Positions 24,132 to 32,950 of a stretch of DNA of 41,201 nt are shown here, in pieces. The position numbers and the translations under genes are program-made. Below the pieces are notes generated by a model that saw only the letters and a program-made list of their open reading frames with translations, made no database searches and was not told where the DNA came from. Positions within the stretch are counted from its first letter, which is position 1. Each line of letters starts with the position of its first letter. This DNA comes from Planctomycetota bacterium (GTDB lineage Bacteria; Planctomycetota; Planctomycetia; Pirellulales; Pirellulaceae). The stretch covers positions 1 through 41,201 of the forward strand of contig CAUJHS010000047.1 in the NCBI GenBank assembly GCA_963204915.1, written 5' to 3'.

Positions 24132-26828
24132 ATGCATCAAAGCGTTTTATTCGCTCGAACCTTCAAGGGGTATTCGCTTGGACTGACGTGGCTGTTGATC
24201 GCTGCCTTGGTGGGGACAACACCTGGCCGTAGTCGGGCGGATGACGACGCGGTATCGAAACTCACCAGCGCCTACCAGCGCGGTATGGCGCTCTATCACG
24301 AAGAGCGTTACGCCGACGCCATTCCAGCGTTCGAAGAAGCGGTACAGCTTGCACCGCGCGTTTACGGACGCGGAAACAAGGGCGTCGATAACATGAATAC
24401 CGCCAGGTTGACGGAATTTCTGGCGAACTGCCACTCCGAGTCGTACCGCTTGAGCGAAGCCGAATCGCTTTACGAAAAATGTCTTGCGGCCGTTGCAGCC
24501 GAGGAGGGGCGCAACAGTCCCATGCATCGCCGCTGCCAGGGCAGTCTCGCGTCGGTGTATTTCCGGCTCAATCAATGGAGTGAAGCCGAGAAGCTTTATC
24601 TTGCGTCGCTCGAAGCGAACGATTTGTCGGACGATGGGGGTGTGCGCGCCAGCAACCTTGCATACCTTTACTTGACGATGGGCCGGCAAGACGCCGCACT
24701 AGCGTGGTTTCGGCAGGCGCTCAATCATTGGGAGCAGAAGCACGACCGCCGCGGCCAGTTAATGAAGGCCCAAGTTTGGCACGGAATGGGAATGATCGCC
24801 TATCAGCGGAACCAGCTCCATGAAGCACAACAACGCTTCGAACAAGCTCTGGCGGAGCGCACGCGTTGGCTTCCCCTTGAGAGTCGGTGGGTCGCACAAA
24901 CGCAAGGCATGTTAGCCAGCGTCTATTCCAGCCAAGGCAAAGATGTTCAAGCCAAGAAGCTGGCCGAACAAGCCGAGAAGGCTTACCGCATCCGCTCCGG
25001 CGCCGATTCCACGGATGTCGCGCTGCAACTCCACGAACTCGCCTTATTGCTTGCTCGCCAAGGCGACGATGCGGCGGCGATACAAAGAATGTCCGAGTCG
25101 CGCCGCATCTATCGCAAATACATGGTCGGCGTGCTGACGGGGTTGTCGTCTGCCGAACAGTTGCGATTCCTTGCCGAAGAGCGTCGTCGGTACATGGACG
25201 CCATCGCCTTGGCGCGCCAGCACGCGAACGATCCAACATACGCCCACGCTTCGTTGGAGTGGGTGTTCAATGAAAAGGGCTTGATGCAGCAAGCACTGGC
25301 CGAGCGGACATTGCAAGCGCGCGATGTCCATTTTCAGCCCGATTTGACCAAGATTGTGCAGGATCTGAACGATGTGCGGCAACGCCTTGCGGCCGTCGCA
25401 GCGGCAGGAGACGATAAGCCGGAGTTGAGCCAACAGTTGTCCGACCAGGCAAACGACTTGGAGCGACGACTTGCGCGTATGAATCGTCGGCGCGCGTCTG
25501 AGCCACAGTGGCTGGAGCTGTCGCACGTCCTCGATGGTTTGCCCGCGAACAGCGTGCTGATCCATCTTGTTCGCATAGATCGTGCGACACCCGCGGTAAG
25601 CGCCTTTGGCGCGCGACCCGCCGCAGAGCCCTATTACGTGGCTTGGACCTTGCGCAAATCCGATGCGCGCGTGCGGCTCTTTGACCTGGGCCCAGCCGAG
25701 CTTATCGAAGCTCAAGTGGCGGCGGTCCGCCAGTCCCTCGCCCAGGCTATGGGGTCCGCGGATGATCCGGAGTCGATCTTTCAGCTCGGCGACGCCGAAG
25801 CCGAACTACGCGCGCTTCGGCCTCTGGATGCACTGAGCCGCTCCATATTCCATCCTTTACGAAGCGAACTAGCCGGGTCACAGCATTTGATCGTCTCGCC
25901 CGATGGCGCCTTGTGGCTTACCCCGTGGGCCGCGCTACGCACACCGGAAGGTCGCTATGCGATTGAGGAATATCAACTTGAATATGCGATCCGAGGACAA
26001 ACCACCCCACCCTCGGACGCGATTGCGACGAATCCGGCCGTCGTCATGGCCGACCCGAATTTCGACCTCACCCCGACACAAGCGGAATCGTCGCTGCGGG
26101 CCATCTACCGCGGCGCGCCGGCGCCACGAACCGTCGCGGTGAGGAGTGTGGGAAAACTCAGCGATATCAAGCCTGTGCCGCGATTACCTGCCACGGCCGC
26201 CGAGGCCCGGGCGATCACCCCCAGTTTGAAAGCACTAACGGGGCGCGCTCCGACCGTGTACACGCAACACAACGCTCTTGAGAGCGTCTTTCGTCGGTTG
26301 CGACGACCGGAAATTCTGGTGCTTAGTACGCATGGTTTCTTTTTGGAGGGTTCCCAAGACCGCAACGGCGACTCCGCCTTGGAAGAGGAGAACATGCAAA
26401 ACCCACTCTTACGGTGTGGTTTGTTGTTGGCAGGTTGCAACCAGCGCGAATCTCAAAGGGGGGCTACAAGCGAAGAAGGTGTGCTGACCGGACTGGAGAT
26501 CCTCGGCGCTGACCTGCGCGGCGCCAAACTGGTCGTTCTCAGTGCGTGCGAAACGGGGCTAGGGCAAGTGCGCAGCAACGAAGGCGTGGCGGGATTGCGC
26601 CAGGCTTTTCAACTTGCCGGCGCCGAGACGGTCGTTTCTACCTTGTGGGTCATACCCGACAGAGAGTCTGCCGTGCTTATGTCCGCCTTCTTCGAAAATC
26701 TCGTCCGGGGCCAATCGTACCCGGAAGCGCTAACTCTTTCACAACGTCAATTGATCGCACAACTGCGGGAAAAACGCGAGGCGGCGCATCCCGCCAAATG
26801 GGCCGCGTATACGATCACCCAAAAATAG
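24132..26828 (+). CDS. Secreted TPR-CHAT domain protein (putative cysteine peptidase)
   Basis: A protein of 898 residues from the ATG at 24132; a TTG at 24102 is the alternative. A Sec signal (about 13-36, LGLTWLLIAALVGTTPGRSRA) directs it out of the cytoplasm. About five to seven TPR-like helical repeats follow (about 45-330: AYQRGMALYHEERYADAIPAFEEAVQLAP and similar), then a helical linker, then a caspase-like CHAT domain (about 560-895). The catalytic pair is His734 (VLSTHGFFLEG) and Cys806 (LSACETGLG), both present, 72 apart. Many bacterial TPR-CHAT proteins have unknown substrates; some are programmed proteases in defence systems, but those lack a signal peptide. Extracytoplasmic proteolysis or scaffold function is inferred. 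Confidence 0.9.
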   Translation: MHQSVLFARTFKGYSLGLTWLLIAALVGTTPGRSRADDDAVSKLTSAYQRGMALYHEERYADAIPAFEEAVQLAPRVYGRGNKGVDNMNTARLTEFLANCHSESYRLSEAESLYEKCLAAVAAEEGRNSPMHRRCQGSLASVYFRLNQWSEAEKLYLASLEANDLSDDGGVRASNLAYLYLTMGRQDAALAWFRQALNHWEQKHDRRGQLMKAQVWHGMGMIAYQRNQLHEAQQRFEQALAERTRWLPLESRWVAQTQGMLASVYSSQGKDVQAKKLAEQAEKAYRIRSGADSTDVALQLHELALLLARQGDDAAAIQRMSESRRIYRKYMVGVLTGLSSAEQLRFLAEERRRYMDAIALARQHANDPTYAHASLEWVFNEKGLMQQALAERTLQARDVHFQPDLTKIVQDLNDVRQRLAAVAAAGDDKPELSQQLSDQANDLERRLARMNRRRASEPQWLELSHVLDGLPANSVLIHLVRIDRATPAVSAFGARPAAEPYYVAWTLRKSDARVRLFDLGPAELIEAQVAAVRQSLAQAMGSADDPESIFQLGDAEAELRALRPLDALSRSIFHPLRSELAGSQHLIVSPDGALWLTPWAALRTPEGRYAIEEYQLEYAIRGQTTPPSDAIATNPAVVMADPNFDLTPTQAESSLRAIYRGAPAPRTVAVRSVGKLSDIKPVPRLPATAAEARAITPSLKALTGRAPTVYTQHNALESVFRRLRRPEILVLSTHGFFLEGSQDRNGDSALEEENMQNPLLRCGLLLAGCNQRESQRGATSEEGVLTGLEILGADLRGAKLVVLSACETGLGQVRSNEGVAGLRQAFQLAGAETVVSTLWVIPDRESAVLMSAFFENLVRGQSYPEALTLSQRQLIAQLREKREAAHPAKWAAYTITQK

Positions 26829-27029
26829 CAGAAGCCATTTTTCTTCACGCAAATCTCGCAGTTCGTTCGCCTGGAACCACTGCAATTCACGCGGGAATTT
26901 ACCTGGAATAGCTTCGAGGCCCCAAAGACCGAGTGAGGCGCATTTCCCTCTCTAAGAAAATTTTGGAAACTTTTTTCCGTGATGTGACCGGTCGTGTCAT
27001 CGGCGTGGCGAAGATGTGGGTATCAGAGG

Positions 27030-27049
27030 GAGGGAAATTCACTTCCCTC
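27030..27049 (+). other. Leader hairpin before the helicase gene
   Basis: GAGGGAA (27030-27036) and TTCCCTC (27043-27049) form a perfect 7-bp stem with a 6-base loop, 29 bases before the ATG at 27079. The rest of the 250-base gap from 26829 shows no gene. Confidence 0.3.
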
Positions 27050-27078
27050 AAACTTTCCACCCACGAAGGACACGCCCC

Positions 27079-28257
27079 ATGGACTGGAGCCACGATCTTC
27101 CGCCGACATTCGATGGCGACGCAAACCCTCTGCCCGACGCCACGGCTGGACTTTCCCTCGAACCGCGGCCTTACCAACTGCGCATCATTTCCAAGGCCGT
27201 ACGCATGTTCAGCGGCGAGTTTGTCAATCGACACAACGAGCGCGAACCCGAAGCCGCCTCGGTGATGATCGAAAGCCCGACCGGTAGCGGCAAAACGGTG
27301 ATGGGACTTTCTGTCGCTCGGTACTTGCAGCGCAAGTATGGTTTTTCGGTGGGCTGGGTCGCTATGCGGCGGAACTTACTCGCCCAGGCCGAGGAGGAGA
27401 ATCGCCGCCGCGGCTTCAATGTCGAGATGCAACTCATCTCCATGTTCGACAAAAACCCGCCCGCGGTCGATATGCTCGTCGTGGACGAGGCACAACATGA
27501 CGCCGCGATGAGTATGGCGAATTTGCATTGCACGATACGCCCCAAGAAAGTGTTGGGATTGTCAGCCACTCCGTACCGTACCGACCGTATTAAACTTTGC
27601 TTCGACAAAGTGATTACCGACGCGGGGATCCACCAGTTAATTCAGGACGGCTATTTAAGCCGCTATCATCACTTCACCATTCCGCAATACTCGCCGCAAA
27701 GCGTGGCGCATTTTTACACCGCTGAGCCCGAGCGCTGGGGCAAGACGTTGCTTTTCTTCCATCGCCTGGAGGAGTGCGAAGCATGCCGTGTTCTGCTTGC
27801 CCAAGCCGGACATTGCGCGGAAGTCGTTACCGCCAAAACGCCGCGCGACCGCCAGTTAGAGGACTTCATCTCTGGCCGTTTCCAGGTGTTGATCAACATG
27901 GCGATTTTGACCGAAGGGTTTGATTGCCCCTCGTTGCAAACCGTGTTTTGTCGCCCTTCGGGCAAGAGCTGCACGATTCAAATGGGCGGCCGGGCTTTTC
28001 GCAAGCATGCCGACATTCCTTTAAAGCAAATCGTGCAGTGTAAAAAGACGCCGCATCCCTTCATCAAAACTGCCATGGCCGATGAACAATACGTTTGGGT
28101 TGACGGCCGCTGGCGCACGCTCAAGCTGAATCAAAAACTGGAAGCCATCACGCAGAACGCTCGACAGGTGATCGCTCGCACCCATGCCGAGCTGCCCAAA
28201 CTTGTCTCCGCCCATCGCAGTCGGCCGATGCCCTGGGAGCGTCGTGAAGCCGTTTAG
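27079..28257 (+). CDS. Compact superfamily 2 DEAD/DEAH-type helicase
   Basis: A protein of 392 residues from the ATG at 27079, which has GAAGGA at 27065-27070. It keeps the main SF2 motifs in order: RPYQLRII (30-37), motif I SPTGSGKT (Lys72), motif II VVDEAQHD (DEAQ, near 137), motif III LSATPYRTD (about 161-169), then a second RecA fold with a motif IV/V-like MAILTEGFDCPSLQTVF and motif VI QMGGRAFRK. DNA or RNA unwinding by ATP hydrolysis is expected; no nuclease or substrate domain is fused. The next gene, 125 bases on in the same direction, is DUF932-like. The N-terminal 28 residues are unlike other helicases. Confidence 0.9.
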   Translation: MDWSHDLPPTFDGDANPLPDATAGLSLEPRPYQLRIISKAVRMFSGEFVNRHNEREPEAASVMIESPTGSGKTVMGLSVARYLQRKYGFSVGWVAMRRNLLAQAEEENRRRGFNVEMQLISMFDKNPPAVDMLVVDEAQHDAAMSMANLHCTIRPKKVLGLSATPYRTDRIKLCFDKVITDAGIHQLIQDGYLSRYHHFTIPQYSPQSVAHFYTAEPERWGKTLLFFHRLEECEACRVLLAQAGHCAEVVTAKTPRDRQLEDFISGRFQVLINMAILTEGFDCPSLQTVFCRPSGKSCTIQMGGRAFRKHADIPLKQIVQCKKTPHPFIKTAMADEQYVWVDGRWRTLKLNQKLEAITQNARQVIARTHAELPKLVSAHRSRPMPWERREAV

Positions 28258-28382
28258 TCGCTGCCTCCTCGGCCAGTGTGCTCTTGATTTGCGTTCACGA
28301 ATCGCTTGGCCCGGATTGGCGATTCATTCAAGTACCCACAGCTCCTTTTTTTCCTCCCCTTTCCACGGACAGGACTTTAACC

Positions 28383-29468
28383 ATGAAGACGACAAACGTT
28401 TCCTTCGCCTACGGTGTGACGTGCGTGAAAGACATTCACATCGCCGAAACGCGCAAAACGCCCTTGGGCAAAGTCAGTGTTGGCGCGCTGGAGATTTCCG
28501 GCGAACCGGTGCTGCCCACCAAGCGATTCTGGAAGTCATTCTTCAATCGTTTTGGCGTGAACGACAACGTGTTTCGTTACTTCGATCCGACGGAAGTGTT
28601 CCAGCGCATCTCCGAACGCGCCGCCGACGATCTGGTGCGCTATTGCGTGGAACGGAACGAGAACGGCCACAGCCGCTTGCTCGCCGTGAGCAGCCCCAAG
28701 CGGCCGGTTATTGACTTTGATCAGGTCAACACGCTCGTTCGCAAGTATGACGGCCGCGATATGCACTATGACGCCGGCATTGTAACAAGCACGCATGCGC
28801 CGCGTTCGGGCGATTGCACCTTCTCGATTGGCGCCGATCGCTTCCAACATCGTTTTGTCATGGAAACGCCTATCGACGGCTTCAGTCATCCCAAGTTGTA
28901 TCTGTCGTTCTTGCGTTTGATTTGCGCCAATGGCGCCATCGGCTACAGCCAGGCGTTCCGCAGCGATATCAGTCTTGGGAAGGATATCGGCCACTGCATT
29001 GCGCGGGCGCTGGAAAGCTATGATAATGGCGACGGATACGCGGCCCTGCGGCAACGCTTTGAAAGTGCGCAAAAATCTTGGGCCTCGGTTCGGGAGTGCA
29101 TGCAGCTGTACAAGATGACGCTCAAGTTAGGCGAGCAATGCCACGTCCAGCGCGACGACCTGCTTCGTTCGCTCTACCGCACCACCGGCAACCTGAACGA
29201 AATTTATGGTTTAGCGAATTTAGACGCCTTGAGCCTCAAGCGGCAACGCATTTTGCCCGCGCGTTGCCGAGTGTATGACTTAATTAACTTCGCCAGTGAG
29301 ACCGCCACGCATCATGCGACGGCGGCCGGCAATCGCACCATGCAGGCGTATATCGGAAGTCTGATCTCGGATGAGTACGACATGGAAGGCACCGCTGAAG
29401 CCGTCGGCGACTTCAATGACTTCTTCGTCGAATCGCCCACACCGGGCCCGCGCCAGTCGATGAATTGA
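28383..29468 (+). CDS. DUF932-like protein (phage/plasmid-type family)
   Basis: A protein of 361 residues from the ATG at 28383, which has AGGA 8 bases upstream. No signal peptide or membrane segment is visible. The core (about 150-225) reads RFQHRFVMETPIDGFSHPKLYLSFLRLICANGAIGYSQAF, then a short ISLGKDIG segment. This resembles the central block of DUF932, a family often found on plasmids and phages and of unknown function. The rest is mostly alpha-helical and charged. It follows the compact helicase closely in the same direction, so the two probably form a transcription unit. The family assignment is moderate; there are no catalytic motifs I can name. Confidence 0.75.
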   Translation: MKTTNVSFAYGVTCVKDIHIAETRKTPLGKVSVGALEISGEPVLPTKRFWKSFFNRFGVNDNVFRYFDPTEVFQRISERAADDLVRYCVERNENGHSRLLAVSSPKRPVIDFDQVNTLVRKYDGRDMHYDAGIVTSTHAPRSGDCTFSIGADRFQHRFVMETPIDGFSHPKLYLSFLRLICANGAIGYSQAFRSDISLGKDIGHCIARALESYDNGDGYAALRQRFESAQKSWASVRECMQLYKMTLKLGEQCHVQRDDLLRSLYRTTGNLNEIYGLANLDALSLKRQRILPARCRVYDLINFASETATHHATAAGNRTMQAYIGSLISDEYDMEGTAEAVGDFNDFFVESPTPGPRQSMN

Positions 29469-29519
29469 GTTCCTGCCGGGTTTCGCCGCCTGGCCAGTAC
29501 CGGCGGTTTGGGTTCGCCC

Positions 29520-29544
29520 ACTCATCACGCTCGTCGTGATGAGT
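29520..29544. terminator. Probable two-way terminator between convergent genes
   Basis: ACTCATCACG (29520-29529) and CGTGATGAGT (29535-29544) form a perfect 10-bp stem with a 5-base loop. It lies in the 87-base gap between the DUF932-like gene (ends 29468) and the hybrid kinase gene (ends 29556, minus strand). Confidence 0.6.
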
Positions 29545-29555
29545 CTCGGGTTATC

Positions 29556-32500
29556 CTACGCGCGAGCTTGTGCGGTCAGGGCGGGCACGAGCCGCGCGAG
29601 TTGCGTTTTCATCGTTTGAACAAGCAACGCCAATTCCCTCCAATCGGCGTCGGCTGCCGTCTTTTCGATTTGGTAGCCCGTTTGATAGGCTTCCTCGCGC
29701 GAGAAGGGGGCAATGGCGCCTTTGAGCTTGTGCGCCGCCTGCCGAAGATTTTCGCGGTTTTCTTTTTTCACCGCATCCTCCAGCCGGGCGACCAATTCGG
29801 GGTATTCGTCGAGAAATACCTCAATCACTTCCCGCAGCAAGTCTCGGTCGCCGCCAAAGGTCTCAAGCAATCGCGCTACGTTGAGGACGTTCTCCTGCCC
29901 CGGCGAAGCATTCGCCACAGGCGACAATGTTGCGGGAGAATGGTCCGCCGGCGCGGCGCACGCTTCGATGGTTTTGAACAATTCCGCCGGACGAAGGGGC
30001 TTCGAAACATAATCGTCCATCCCGGCGGCCAGGCAGCGTTCGCGATCCCCCTTCATGGCGTGCGCGGTCATGGCGATCACGGGTACGCGCCGTACGGCCT
30101 CGTCTTCCGCCGCACGGATTTGGCGCGTCGCCTCGAAGCCGTCCATCTCGGGCATTTCGACATCCATTAACACGACGTCGTAACGACGCTCTTTCACGGC
30201 CTGTACCGCCTCGCGTCCACAACCGACGACATCGACCGCGTGACCACGTTTTTCCAGCAACCGCGCAGCCAATCGCTGATTGACCAGATTGTCTTCCGCC
30301 AACAGCAAGCGCAACGGGCGCTCGGCTTGACCGATAGCCGATTGCGACGTCGGGGGCGGGGCGCCAGGCCGGCTTTTTTCGCGTACTGCCGTGCGGGCGT
30401 GCAACGCTTCGATGAGTGCGTGGAACAGCTCTAACCGGCGAATGGGTTTGGTCATGTACGCGGCGATGCCGGCCGCCTCACACCGCACCGCATCTTGGCG
30501 CCGGTCGGAAGACGACAACATCATCAGCAAGCCGCCCGCCAGATCGGGCCGCTCGGCAATGGCCGCCGCAAGCTCGAAGCCGTCCATTTCGGGCATCATG
30601 TTATCAAGCAGCACGATGTCAAACGGTCGGCCCTCGTCGTTCGCATTTTGTAGAAGTTCGAGCGCCGCAGGTCCGTTGGGAGCCTCCATGGGCTCCATTT
30701 CCCAGCGATGGAGCATCTCGCGCAAAATTCGGCGATTCGTGGCGTTGTCGTCCACAATCAACACGCGACGCCCGCGCAGTTCTACGGCTTCGGCTGGCGC
30801 CGCTTCGGTTTTGGTTTCCGGGGGCAGCGTGAAGCGCGCGGTAAAGTGAAATGTGCTGCCGCGGCCCTCTTCGCTATCAACCCAAATGCGGCCTCCCATC
30901 ATTTCAACCAACTGGGCCGTGATGGCCAAACCCAAGCCGGTGCCGCCAAATCGGCGTGTCGTGGAGCTATCGACCTGAGAGAAAGCCTTAAACAGCCGAT
31001 CACGGCGGTCGGCAGGTATGCCGATGCCTGTATCGCGCACGGCGAAATGCAGCACGACGTCTTGATCCGATTGCAGTTCGTTCGTGACTCGCACGACCAC
31101 TTCGCCCCGGTCGGTAAATTTGATCGCATTACCGACCAAGTTGACGATAATTTGGCGTAGCCGACCGGGGTCGCCAATCAAATCGGGAGGCACGTCGCCC
31201 AGCACGTGGCACGCCAGTTCAAGACCCTTCTTATGCGCCCGCAACGCCAGCGCCGCTAGCGTCTCGTCCAAGTTGTCGCGCAGGCTGAAATCGACTTGCT
31301 CCAGGTCGAGTTTGCCGGCCTCGATCTTGGAGAAGTCCAGAATATCGTTGATGACCGCCAACAGATAATCGGCCGAGGATTTGACCATCTCCAGGTATTC
31401 GCGTTGTTCCGCAGTCAAGGTTGTATCGAGCGCCAACTCGGTGGCGCCGATGACGCCGTTCATGGGCGTACGAATTTCATGGCTCATGTTGGCCAGGAAT
31501 TCGCTCTTCGCGCGGTTCGCGGCGTCGGCCTGCTCTTTGGCCACGGCTAACTCATAGTTGGCGCGGCGTAAGGCATGGGTGCGCCGGTTCACGAGCCGTT
31601 CGACCCGCGCCGTACGACCGAGCATGACAAACAACAGCGATGCGGCCAGCCACACCACAATGAAACCGCCGCCAAGTACCGCCCAAGGACGCCACGACCG
31701 CGCACCGGCTAGATGTTCGGGCGTGGCCTGGCAATTCAGAATCCAACGACGGTCGGCAAGCTGGACCGTCATCATCTGGCTTCCAGGTTGCGAAGCGCGC
31801 GGTCCGCGGCGGGGACCTTCGTGATAATTTTCCGATCGGTAAAGCGTTTCACGTCGCTGCTCTGGGGCTGCGTCTAGCAGCAAAAACGCGAACCCCTCGT
31901 TTTCCAGACGTTCCAGGGCGCGCTTCGCTATTTGCTCTAAGTCAAGATGCGCCGCCGCGAACCCGATGACGTGCGCACGGCGGTCTTCCAGCGTCTTGAT
32001 CGACTCGCCATTCTTGTAAATTGGAAGAAACACCACACAGCACGAAATGGGGAAAAGCGTTTGCGCGCCGCCGTGCCGCGTGGCGGCCACCGCGCGGTTG
32101 TCGTCGCGCGCTTTACTCAAGAGGGGACGATACAACTCGCTGGAGGCCAGATCTTCGCCCAACAAGGCGCGATGCATCTCGGCGGGCGCAACGTAGCGCA
32201 GCGGAAAGTACTCCTCGTCCCGTCCGGTGTCGTCCTGCCATCCTTCGCGGGTGATGCGATAGTCGGCCAGCCCATCGGCGCGAGCCGCTTGTTCGAAGGC
32301 GGCGCGTTCCGACGAAGGTACGCGTGGCGCCCACATCAGGGCCTTGAGTTGCGGGTGGCGCGCAAGTGGGCGCCGAGAGAACTGCGCGAACTCGCGCCGC
32401 TCCACCTCGATCGACGCCGCGAAAAACGCGCGAATTGATTCGACAACCTCCACGTGTTGATCGACGATCCGCTGAAGGTCGCGCGCTCCGAGCGTGGCGG

Positions 32501-32645
32501 TGCGGCGCACCTCGGCGTCGATGGCGCGTTCGTCCTGCTGGCGTACCAAGAGGAACAAAAACGCTACGAGCGCCCCGCCCAGGATTGCCGTACCTGCAAT
32601 CAACCAGCGACGTAAACGCAAGGTACGGGCGGAATCGTGCTTCAT
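29556..32645 (-). CDS. BarA-type hybrid sensor histidine kinase with CHASE domain
   Basis: A protein of 1029 residues from the ATG at 32645, which has GAGGG seven bases upstream; the ATG at 32663 is an alternative. A membrane helix (about 14-34), a periplasmic CHASE sensor (about 65-250) and a second helix (about 320-341) are followed by HisKA (His389 in [11 protein letters not shown]), an ATPase domain (NAIKF, DTGIGIP, GGTGLGL), two receivers (Asp681 in [11 protein letters not shown]; Asp828 in [11 protein letters not shown]) and a C-terminal HPt domain (His972 in AAHKLKGAI). All phosphorelay residues are intact, so signal can pass within one chain to a separate response regulator. No partner regulator gene is adjacent. 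CHASE domains sense small extracellular ligands; which one is not known. Confidence 0.95.
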   Translation of the reverse strand: MKHDSARTLRLRRWLIAGTAILGGALVAFLFLLVRQQDERAIDAEVRRTATLGARDLQRIVDQHVEVVESIRAFFAASIEVERREFAQFSRRPLARHPQLKALMWAPRVPSSERAAFEQAARADGLADYRITREGWQDDTGRDEEYFPLRYVAPAEMHRALLGEDLASSELYRPLLSKARDDNRAVAATRHGGAQTLFPISCCVVFLPIYKNGESIKTLEDRRAHVIGFAAAHLDLEQIAKRALERLENEGFAFLLLDAAPEQRRETLYRSENYHEGPRRGPRASQPGSQMMTVQLADRRWILNCQATPEHLAGARSWRPWAVLGGGFIVVWLAASLLFVMLGRTARVERLVNRRTHALRRANYELAVAKEQADAANRAKSEFLANMSHEIRTPMNGVIGATELALDTTLTAEQREYLEMVKSSADYLLAVINDILDFSKIEAGKLDLEQVDFSLRDNLDETLAALALRAHKKGLELACHVLGDVPPDLIGDPGRLRQIIVNLVGNAIKFTDRGEVVVRVTNELQSDQDVVLHFAVRDTGIGIPADRRDRLFKAFSQVDSSTTRRFGGTGLGLAITAQLVEMMGGRIWVDSEEGRGSTFHFTARFTLPPETKTEAAPAEAVELRGRRVLIVDDNATNRRILREMLHRWEMEPMEAPNGPAALELLQNANDEGRPFDIVLLDNMMPEMDGFELAAAIAERPDLAGGLLMMLSSSDRRQDAVRCEAAGIAAYMTKPIRRLELFHALIEALHARTAVREKSRPGAPPPTSQSAIGQAERPLRLLLAEDNLVNQRLAARLLEKRGHAVDVVGCGREAVQAVKERRYDVVLMDVEMPEMDGFEATRQIRAAEDEAVRRVPVIAMTAHAMKGDRERCLAAGMDDYVSKPLRPAELFKTIEACAAPADHSPATLSPVANASPGQENVLNVARLLETFGGDRDLLREVIEVFLDEYPELVARLEDAVKKENRENLRQAAHKLKGAIAPFSREEAYQTGYQIEKTAADADWRELALLVQTMKTQLARLVPALTAQARA

Positions 32646-32950
32646 CGAGATTCCCTCGCCCATGACGCCCCCGCCTGAAAGAGCCTCACCACGTTCCGGC
32701 GCGCGCCGTCGCAGCCGATGACGCTACATCACGGACTCCGACGGCTATTACAAGTCTAGGTGCGGCGCACCGGCGGGACAAGGTTTTTCGCAAGTGGGAA
32801 AGTCACAAGGCGGCTGTCGCGCCGTCGACGACGAGGTTCCTCACGCGATCGAGCATTGCGCGGCGCGGGCCATGAAATTTCCGCACCGCGCGTGGTTTCG
32901 GCGGGTCGGCTTAGGCCGCCCGCGATGCATAACGCTTCGGTAACGCGAGG

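Noticed and set aside
24132-26828. TPR-CHAT protein as part of a CRISPR-guided (Craspase-like) system
   Set aside because: No Cas protein, no CRISPR repeat in the window, and a Sec signal peptide is present.
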